From: Beta vulgaris subsp. vulgaris
Taxonomy: Eukaryota > Streptophyta > Magnoliopsida > Caryophyllales > Amaranthaceae
Assembly (NCBI RefSeq): GCF_026745355.1
Contig: NC_079210.1
Coordinates: 26,767,529 to 26,831,528 of the forward strand
Reading direction: 5' to 3'
DNA length: 64,000 nt
Positions within the stretch are counted from its first letter, which is position 1; the number at the start of each line of letters is the position of its first letter. Below, in pieces: positions 56,113 to 64,000 of this stretch. The position numbers and the translations under genes were made by a program. The notes under the pieces are model-generated. The model was not told the origin of the DNA, did no database searches, and saw only the letters and a list, made by a program, of their open reading frames with translations.

Positions 56113-56447
56113 GTGAAGAAAACGGGCTATACGAGGTTAAGGAATGTGAAAGTGCCTGATAATGCTAGGTGGGTACTCTATGGGGATGAAGAGAGTTACG
56201 AGAGTGAGTGCTTAAAAAATGTTCATGTTTTGCTTATGCTTATTATTTGGCTATTGGGTGTATGATTTGTAATCGAAGCTGTTATAAGTATACCTTGATT
56301 TCTCGGTGAAGAAAGAAGCTAAGGGTTTATACAATCTACAATTTTGAACTTCCTATATTTATAGTATATATTTGTCTTGGTGTAGAAAGAAAGGTAATTA
56401 GCAATGAAGCACCATTGCTAAGTATCATGCTGAAAGATTCTGAGAAT
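56113..56447 (+). pseudogene. Captured host gene fragment, two exons
   Basis: Exon 56113-56203, after acceptor TTGAGCAG, encodes VKKTGYTRLRNVKVPDNARW and VLYGDEESYE, and ends at A|GTGAGT. Exon 56386-56447, after acceptor TTGGTGTAG, encodes RKVISNEAPLLSIMLKDSEN and ends AAT|GTGAGT. The phases join exactly (one base plus two bases), giving an uninterrupted frame across the intron. That is strong evidence for a real spliced gene and not a chance frame. The sequence does not look like any transposon protein I know, and I cannot name the host gene. Flanking exons are not found, so this looks like transduplication by the CACTA element. Confidence 0.5.
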
Positions 56448-56513
56448 GTGAGTTTCTTTAACCCGTGCCTCTCTGAGATTTTATTGAATTATCTGATCGA
56501 TTTTAAAGCATCA

Positions 56514-56828
56514 CGCCCCGTTTGGTAAGAGGTTATAAATGGTGGGAATGGTAATACATTATAGTGTAAATTTGTACTAAAAATCCAATGTCATTGCCAA
56601 TGGTAATGCTACTTAATCACAAGATATCCATTTTCTTCCTAAAATCTCATTATTATCCATTACCACTTGGGAAGGTGGTATTAGGTGGTAATGAAAATTT
56701 ATAAAGGAAAACCCATGTTTTGTGATAAAGTTTCATTCCCATGGTTATGGACATGTGAAAATCTTTACAAATTTACACTAAATTTCATTACCATTACCAC
56801 TATTTATAACCACTAACTAAACGGGCCG
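56514..56828. mobile_element. MITE with ~30-bp inverted ends, 315 bp
   Basis: Left end CGCCCCGTTTGGTAAGAGGT continuing TATAAATGGTGG. Right end read inward CGGCCCGTTTAGTTAGTGGT continuing TATAAATAGTGG, about 26 of 32 bases alike. No coding capacity. The target duplication is not clear, so the superfamily is open. Confidence 0.75.
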
Positions 56829-57109
56829 TGAGTGCTAATGTATTAGTCATTTACTTTGGCTTCAGTACTCATGACAGATATAGATACATGTCAAAAGTGT
56901 CGGATTTGGCGTATGTTAATCAACATGATTTTTTAATTCTTTTTAATTGCTCAATACTACTCTTTTTTCCTAAATTTTGTCTCTTCTTACTCTGCTTTAT
57001 TATAATGTGCATTTTATTTATTCATATGCTGGTCTCCTTGATCTTGGAGCCCTTTTCATTTTCCAAGCTCCTATCATATTCAGAACGGTGTCGCTGGAGT
57101 AGCTTGTAT

Positions 57110-57522
57110 TAGGGGTGTGCACAAACCGTTCAGACCGGAATTTGGATCGGATCAGCGATTTCGGACCGGTCTCCAATCCGTTGAATATCATCAGGATTTC
57201 GATTCATCGGTCCGATCCGTTCTAAATCCGGAAAATTCCGGTCCGGACCGGTTGGACTGGAATTTTTATTATTTTAGTAAAAAAAGGTTTATATGTTAAA
57301 AAAAATTATAAGGTAGAAAATTTAAAACTTACTATTTCTTCTTTTGGGATTATTGTTATTGAAATTATTAATTTTAATGTATATAATTTACAAATATTTT
57401 TTTTTGAAAACAAAAAAATTCCGGTCCAAGAGGTCCAGGACCGGAATTTTTTCGGTCCGGTCCCGGTCCAAGAAAATCCTAGATTTCGGTCTGGTCCGAT
57501 CTTGGATCGGTGCACACCCCTA
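57110..57522. mobile_element. hAT-like MITE, 413 bp
   Basis: Perfect 13-bp inverted ends TAGGGGTGTGCAC. The interior is rich in GGACCGG and CCGGTCC palindromic words. Flanking octamers GCTTGTAT and GCCTCTAA match at only five of eight positions, so the target duplication has decayed or the boundary is off by a base or two. Confidence 0.75.
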
Positions 57523-57724
57523 GCCTCTAATACTGTGTTTTAGGAAGATACATAAAAACTTAAGATTTCAGAGAATTAAGTATAACAAGAGCTTTAAATG
57601 AGAATCTGTAAGATGTTTATACTTTACGATCAAGGATGTTTGATACACTAGACACAATGAGCTCATTTGATTTCGCATTGAAGTCATGTTACTATGCTTA
57701 CTACCTTGACAATTTATGCTCTCA

Positions 57725-57865
57725 TGTAACCTACTAGCTCAATAAGTAGAGCATTGTGCAAATACACAAAGCATCTGAGTTCAAATCCCTTGTATGTTGT
57801 GGTATCCTTTCGTAAAATTTTCGTATATGCTCAAATTGACAAATAGATAATATAATTATTTGATT
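57725..57865 (+). mobile_element. tRNA-like SINE remnant
   Basis: TAGCTCAATAAG at 57735-57746 fits a pol III A box and GTTCAAATCC at 57779-57788 fits a B box, with spacing close to that of a tRNA. An AT-rich tail follows. The tRNA cloverleaf itself is not intact, so a tRNA-derived SINE is more likely than a tRNA gene. Confidence 0.5.
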
Positions 57866-57899
57866 GTTAAAAACTATGATAAGATCTGGTGGTCAATGA

Positions 57900-58238
57900 A
57901 GTTATCTCTATTTTCCAAAAATCTAGTCGTAAAAGATATAAAATAATGACAAGAAGCAAAGTTAGTCGCAAAAGTATGTGGTACTTTTGAAATTCCAAAA
58001 ATATGAGTTACGACCATAATTCTGGTCGTAGATATTGGTCAATAACGATGAGAATTTAATCTCGTCGCAAAAGATTAATTACGATGACCCACCACAATTG
58101 GTCCTGAAGTTTTTTACGACGAAGCCTTTTGCAACAAGTGACTACCGTACGCCTTTCTCGTCGTAAAAGGCCTTTTGCGACGAGAAAAGGCTCATTAACA
58201 ACGGGAAAACTCGTCGTAAATGAGCATTTTTTATAGTG
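57900..58238. repeat. CACTA 4 right subterminal repeats
   Basis: Many CGTCGTAAAA, TTTTACGACGA and GCGACGAGA motifs in both orientations leading to the terminal repeat. Confidence 0.8.
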
Positions 58239-60264
58239 CCAATAACAAGTCATTCTCATTACACATAAAAGCAATCCTATGAGGATTGAAAAATCATGTC
58301 ACTAGGTCCATTAGGCCCAATAACTCATCAAACTCCATTAACTTGAGTTTTGGGCCCCCGTTGTCCCTCCATGTATTAAAAATCGCAAATAAACCAAAGA
58401 ATCATATGCTTTTAGATAATTACTGAAACTGTTGTCAGAATTACCAAACCTACTAAGTAGAGAATATTCTTCAAATCATAATCCTTTATCATCATTCATC
58501 AAAATAATCCTATTGGGATCAGACAATTATGTTGTTGGGTCCATTAGGTTTGATACCTCACCAAACCCCTTGGACTTGTGTTTTGGGCCCTCATTGGCTC
58601 TCCTTGTATTAGAAAAACAAAATTAACTCCAAATCATATGCTTTTGGGTAATTACCAAACCTGTTTTGAGAATTACTAAACATACTAAGTGAAAGATGTT
58701 CTCCCAATCACAATTCATTCTCATTACTAATCAAAGCAAATAAGCAATTCTATGGGGATTGGACAATCATGTCACTGGATCCAATAGATCCTATACCTCA
58801 CCAAATCCTGTTAACTTGAGTTTGAGTCCCCATTGTCCCTCTTTGTACCAAAAAATCCAAATCAACCCAAGATCATATGCTTTTAGAGAATTACCAAACT
58901 TGTTTTGATAATTACCAAACCTACTAAGTGAAATATGTTCTCCCAATTACAATTGTTATCATTACTCATCAAAGCAGTACTATGGAGATTACGCAATCAT
59001 GCTTCTGGGTCCATTAGGCCTAAAACCTCACCAAACCCCCATTGACTTGAGTTTTGGCCCACCATTGTTCGTCTTTGTACTGGAAATCCCAAATTAACTC
59101 TAGATCGTAAGCTTTTAATAGGTAACTACCAAACATATTTTGGCCATTACCAAACCTATTAAGTGGACGATGTTCTCCCAATTGCAATACATTCCCATTA
59201 ATCATCAAAGCAAACCTATGGAAAGTGGACAATCATGTCACTATGTCCATTAGGTCCAATACCTCAACAAACCTCATTGACTTGAGTTTTGAGCCCTCAT
59301 TGTACAATCATTGCATGTTTTTAGTTAATTACCAAACATGTTTTGGGCATTACCAAACATATTAAGTAGTGGATAATGTTCTCCCAATTACAATTCATTC
59401 TCATTACTCATCAAAGCAATCATATGGGGATTGAACAATCATGCCACTGGATTTATTAGGCCCAGTACCTCACCAAATCCCATTGACTTTAGTGTTTGTC
59501 CCTTCTTATACTAAAATGCCTAATTAAATTCTGGATCATATGCTTTTTGTTAATTACCAAACATGCTATGGGCATTACCAGCCTACTAAGTTGAGGATGT
59601 TCTCCCATTCCCAATTCATTTCCATTAAATATCAAAGCAAGCCTATGGGGATCGTACAATTATGTCACTGGGTCCATTAGGTCCTATATCTTACCAAGCC
59701 ATATTGACTTGAATATTGAGCCCCTATTGCCCTTTCTTAGCCTAAATCATCCCAAGATCATATGCTTTTAGGTAATTATCAAATCTGTTGTCAGAATAAC
59801 TAAGCTTACTAAGTGGAGGATGTTCTCCCAAATCTGTTTTGGGCCTCCATTGATCCTCCTTGTACAATAAAACCCAAATTAACTCCATATCGTATGCTTT
59901 TAATAGGTAATTACCAAACATGTTTTGGACATTACCAAACCTACTAAGTGGACGATGTTCTCTCAGTCACAATCTATTCTTTTACTCATCAAAGCAATCT
60001 TATAGGGATCAAAGAATCATATCACTGGGTCCGTTAGACCTAATACCTCATCAAATTCCATTGGCTTGACTTCTAGCCCATATTGTCCCTCCTCATAATA
60101 AAAAGCTCAAATTAACCATAGATCATATGCTTTTAGGTAATTACCAAACATGTTTTTTGCTTTACCAAACCTACTAACTTGAGTGTATTCTCCCAATCAC
60201 AATCCTTTATCATTTCTCATCAAAGCAATCCTATGTGGACTAGACAATCATGCCACAAGGTCTA
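58239..60264. repeat. Satellite array, block 6
   Basis: About nine monomers of the 230-bp satellite, resuming at CCAATAACAAGTCATTCTCA. Near 59760-59860 a monomer is shortened. The block ends at GTCTA before the LTR at 60265. Confidence 0.93.
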
Positions 60265-61230
60265 TGTAATCCCCCGTAAATTTATGAATTTTATGAATAT
60301 GTATTAATGTACAATTATTTATATTTAAATATATTTTAGTATTTAAATGATTTATTTTTTCAAAGGTTGACTATTTGAAAGTCAAAGGAATTATTAAATA
60401 TTTTTTTTAGGCATACTTTGAAAAAATATTTGAAATGCTTAATACACTTTTTGGATTTCGAAATAGATTTCTAAGTGGGTATGAGGAACCCCACACTTTT
60501 TAGATTAGGAAAAGGACTCCCAGTTGGGTATGGAGAACCCAAACACTAAATTCATCAATCATTAAACTTTATTTGAGCCCAATCACCTTTCCTAACCTCA
60601 CAAGGGAAACCTATATAAACCCCCCCCCCCCTAAACCCCACCTTTTCCCACACAATTATTTTCTCCCTCTTCCTTGTCTTTTCTTTTCTTTCGGTTGTCT
60701 CTCTATTCCTTCGATTCCTCTTCTTCGGCCAACACCGGACCGCCGCCTCCTTCTTTCCAGCGTCCTCTCCTCATCTTCTTGGTTTGGTTAATTTCTTCCT
60801 CCTCAAGTTATTTTCAATGCAAAGTTTATATTTTTAAGATTTTTTTAATAAAGATTATGTTTAAAAGTTATAGCACTAGTAGAAAAAGGACGATTTGCGT
60901 TGCATAAAAGGCAAAACAACGCAATAATGTAATTTACGTCGCATGGAAAGAGGAGTGTGATGCACAACATGGGTACATAATCACCAGATACGAACTATAT
61001 GCGTCGCACGTGCCTTAGGTACGTTGCAAAAGCCCAATGTGCGTCGGATCCCTGGGCCCATCCGACACAAATCGTCTCATCTTTGAAAAAAACCTTTCAC
61101 ACTATCTGTGTCGCGCGTCTTTAAGGGGCGTTGCAAAAGGATGATTTGCGTCGGACCCCTAGGCCTATCCGACGCAAACCACTTGGGGCATTTACTTTTT
61201 CGAGCCCTAACAAACTGAAATAGTACACCA

Positions 61231-61238
61231 TATAAAAA
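61231..61238 (+). promoter_or_regulatory. TATA box inside CACTA 5
   Basis: TATAAAAA about 147 bp upstream of the ATG at 61378, followed by a long CT-rich leader (TCTCTCTCTCTCCCCCGTCT). This is plant promoter-like. Confidence 0.5.
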
Positions 61239-61377
61239 GCCCATTTACAGTTTTTGCCTCTTAGTCTCAGTCGTTTGTCTCTTCATCTTCTCTCTCTCCA
61301 TCTCTAACCTAGATCTCTCTCAATCTCTCTCACCATACTCTCTCTCTCTCCCCCGTCTCCTTCTCTCAGAATCTCAA

Positions 61378-61536
61378 ATGGCGATTTTGGCAAAAACTGA
61401 ACAACAACACCGGCACGATCTGAAGAACAACGAAGACCTCTCTCACTCTCTATCTCCTCGCTGCTCTCTCAACTTCTCTGTTGTTTCCTCTCCTTCTCTC
61501 GGTACTCTTTCGCTTCATCAATTGAATGTTGATTAA
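61378..61536 (+). CDS. Small ORF, 52 aa, in CACTA 5 (unidentified)
   Basis: ATG at 61378, in the context CTCAAATGGCG, opens MAILAKTEQQHRHDLKNNED and ends VD with TAA at 61534-61536. The frame has a plausible promoter and leader, but it could also be a 5' exon that splices at GGTACT near 61500 or GCAG near 61588. I do not recognise it. It may be the 5' end of a captured host gene or the remnant of the element's own gene. Confidence 0.35.
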   Translation: MAILAKTEQQHRHDLKNNEDLSHSLSPRCSLNFSVVSSPSLGTLSLHQLNVD

Positions 61537-63317
61537 TTTCTGTTTGTGATAATTGTTATTGATTTTGAGTAAATTTTTGAAAATTTGCAGTGAAAAATTC
61601 ATCGGAGATTGATCGAAAACGAAAGAGTGATTTCACTTCTTTGATGTTGCCACTGATCTTCTTGCTTAGCGTTATTTGGACTTGATTTTGGTGGTGAAGA
61701 TTTGATGATTTTGCCGGACCGATAGCATTCTCCTCTTTGTTGATCTTTTTTTTTATTTTCTATATCTTATTTGTTTGGTATTCCATTTTCATTTTCTGTT
61801 TTAATTTTCTTATCTGAAAGTTAGTTTTTTTCATTTTTGTAAAACTGAAAATAATATCATTTCGTTTTTCTTATATTTAATTTTTTTTTTGTTTTTTTTT
61901 TTGGTATTTATCCTAGTCTCGGGTTTTTTTTCAGATTTAGGATTTTCTTTTAAATTCTCTCTTCTGAAATTCCTTTTCTTCCTCTTCAAGCTCATCGGAA
62001 ACATCGACAGATATCGTCTGCCCAGTTTATTTCTCATGATTCTAGATTCAATTTTGGTTTTACATCTTTTTTTACTGCAAAATGTAATTTATTTGTATTT
62101 ATTTTACATATTTTTTCTCTCATTGGATTAGTTTGTAATACATTTTTGATAGTAACAATAATAAATTATGTGCAGAATCAAACATAAGTGTTATTTACAT
62201 TGCTAAACTAATAAATTCTATATATATAAATTTGTAACTTCATATTTTTTTAATAAAATAATGGTGATTTGCGTCGGATGTTGTAAATAGTCCGACGCAA
62301 CATATCATGGGATGTACAGCATATGCGTCGCACATGGGTTATTGTCTAACGCAGATAGTGCTTGATGCTGGTGGGCTCAAGGTGTCATGTGCGTCGCACA
62401 TAACTTATAGTCCGACGCAAATAGTTTAAAATCTGTGTCATTCCCTTATCCGACGCAGATCTTGTCTCCCCTATCTGCGTCGAGACCTGTGACGTCGGAT
62501 CGAAGTCCGACGCAAATGGCGGTCCCAGGTCCGACGCAAATCATTGAATCTGTACTAGTGTAGTTTGATGATTTGATCGTGAATCTAAGTTTATATAATT
62601 TATGCATTAAAGAAATAAAAAATCAGATTTTCTTATTATGTTTGAATTGGATTTTTAATTATTAAAGCATGGATTTTTAGGGTTTTAAAGATTGGAAAAT
62701 CATAGTAGTATGTTATAGTTTATGAGATTGATTGCTCTTATGATTTTAAATATGATTAATCATGTTTAAAAAGAGTTTTAATATATAATATGTTGTTGAA
62801 AATTTGAAAGGACTGTTGATGGAGATTTATGATTTTGGAACATGAGTTTTGAGAGCTCTTGACAACTAGTATAGTAGTACTATACTAGGAGGCTTTAATA
62901 CTTAAGTTTTAATGATGGAAAAGATTTTTAAAAACTTTTAATAAGGGTTTGAACTATTTTATTATTACTGTAAATTCATTAAGGATTGATTTTGGATTTA
63001 TATTGGTTGTTTTAGGCGGAGAATTCTCTTTACGTGACTTTTAAGGTTGTGAAAGTGGCCACTCGATTTGTCTACACAAGGTACGTATATATCTATGTAT
63101 TGATTGGATCAGTATCATGATTTTAAGGATGAGAATTATTTAGTATCATGTATAGGGAACTATGTTAAGTTCATATGTGATTACTATTAAGTTGGATTTG
63201 CATGTTTTATGCCGTTGTGTGAAACATGTTGATTATGATATTTATATTATCTTTGTATGAAAAGTTGATGCAAGCATATGGGATTTGTGAACTTTATTTT
63301 GTTAATTCATTTGAAGG

Positions 63318-63357
<40 letters not shown>

Positions 63358-63358
63358 T

Positions 63359-63412
<54 letters not shown>
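63318..63412. repeat. (TA)n microsatellite
   Basis: Nearly pure TA dinucleotide run of about 95 bp with three AA interruptions. It is likely to vary in length and to be poorly resolved in assemblies. Confidence 0.95.
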
Positions 63413-63416
<4 letters not shown>

Positions 63417-64000
63417 GATCATGATTGAATCATGTTGTTTCTTTTTTTATTATTTCACTACTTTATAAGGACCGATGGCCTTATTTGGTAAGTTGATATT
63501 TTATACCTTTAAAAGTTTGGTTGATTGTTGGCTAGGTTCAACAAATAAGGAAGATTATATTAGAGTTGGAATTAATCTTGGGTTGTTAAGTTGTTTGATC
63601 ACTTATCTATTCCTAAGATACAAATGAAAGGTTATGATTGTTTGATAATTGTATTATCTGTAAAGTGAAACGTCAGCCATAGCAAGTAATAAATGGTTAA
63701 TCATGTAAAGTGAAACGTGGATAACAATAGCTTTAGACTTGTGCACGTCTGAAGTGTTGGACAAGTAGAGAGTTGGAATTCATGGTGGTAGCCCATGGCT
63801 TTTCCTAGGACCAGATTGATCACCGCGTCCTATTTTTATTTTAAAGGTTCCTAAATTTCCTAGATCATGGAAATACGGAGTCGCGCCCGTATTTTGTCTT
63901 CCAAAAGGAAAGCTGGTTTTTTGTCAGAGAACTCGTTTAATTAACTATTTCATTTAAAAAAAATAAAATGTTGAGTGTGAAGCTTAGTTCAGTTAGAGTT

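Larger units (their letters stand above)
54757..58238. mobile_element. CACTA element 4, non-autonomous (~3.48 kb)
   Basis: The right end read inward is CACTATAAAAAATGCTCATT followed by TACGACGAG. The left end is less clear and is placed at CTACGAGAACTACTTCTTGT, with the following CGCAAATAACAAC and TTTTTACGACGAGG matching the right-hand subterminal motif CGTCGTAAAA. The satellite resumes directly after 58238. No transposase is present. It contains apparent host exons, two MITEs and a tRNA-like segment, so it is a composite carrier element. The exact left end and target duplication are not established. Confidence 0.7.
60874..62560. mobile_element. CACTA element 5, non-autonomous (1687 bp), TSD TAG
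   Basis: Ends CACTAGTAGAAAAAGGA and, read inward from the right, CACTAGTACAGATTCAA, each followed by GATTTGCGT. TAG occurs on both sides (60871-60873 and 62561-62563). Subterminal CCGACGCAAAT and GCGTCGCAC motifs fill both ends. No transposase. It carries a short gene-like unit in the centre. Confidence 0.93.
60265..64000 (+). mobile_element. LTR of a Gypsy-type retrotransposon (runs off window)
   Basis: Starts TGTAATCCCCCGTAAATTTA, a beginning typical of long LTRs of plant Gypsy (Tekay-like) elements. A TATATAAA box at 60612-60619 is followed by a C run and a CT-rich leader with CCGGACCGCCGCC. It is split by CACTA 5 and continues from 62564 to the window end, where AAATACGGAGTCGCGCCCGT is the only GC-rich block. 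No gag or pol is reached. The 5 bases before it, GTCTA, would be the target duplication. The lineage is tentative. Confidence 0.6.

Noticed and set aside
57735..57790. Functional tRNA gene
   Set aside because: A and B boxes are present, but the acceptor stem and a proper anticodon arm cannot be folded by eye.

Overview
This window is nuclear plant DNA, most likely from a eudicot, and it is almost entirely repetitive. There are no operons and no ribosome binding sites, and I found no rRNA or functional tRNA gene. The identifiable proteins are plant-type transposable-element proteins (Ty3/Gypsy gag-pol, CACTA TNP2/TNPA-like and Ulp1-like proteins), with GT-AG introns. I cannot name the species from sequence alone. 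I found no intact host gene.

The substrate of the region is a tandem satellite with a monomer of about 230 bp. It occupies 1-7906, 28968-30301, 41453-42730, 53467-53721, 54164-54756 and 58239-60264. All other sequence has landed in that array. From left to right: (i) 7907-28967 is a nested complex holding an Athila-like Gypsy element on the minus strand, with a deleted pol and a 2.83-kb internal duplication, then a CACTA element (about 17840-21987), then a minus-strand LTR-type fragment split by a second CACTA element (24066-27803, TSD ATA). (ii) 30302-41452 is an 11.15-kb CACTA element with a perfect ATT target duplication. It carries decayed TNP2 and TNPA-like genes and an Ulp1-like protease whose catalytic residues are all present. 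(iii) 42731-53466 is a complete 10.7-kb Tat-lineage Gypsy retrotransposon with 446-bp LTRs, a dual RNase H, a 104-bp tandem array and a spliced antisense gene. (iv) 53722-54163 is a hAT-like MITE. (v) About 54757-58238 is a fourth CACTA element that holds apparent host exons, two MITEs and a tRNA-like SINE remnant. (vi) From 60265 to the window end is an LTR of another retrotransposon, split by a fifth CACTA element (60874-62560, TSD TAG).

The five CACTA elements have different termini and different subterminal motifs, so five families have hit the same 64 kb. Only the 11-kb element encodes transposition proteins, and these carry frameshifts and a stop. The Gypsy elements are also dead. The Tat element has several nonsense changes of the kind expected from deamination of methylated cytosine, which fits long-term residence in silenced heterochromatin. 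The most useful points for a second look are the satellite's probable higher-order repeat of about 2.3 kb, the Ulp1-like gene, the paired minisatellite plus hairpin arrays of the large CACTA element, the antisense gene of the Tat element, and the spliced exon fragments in the fourth CACTA element.
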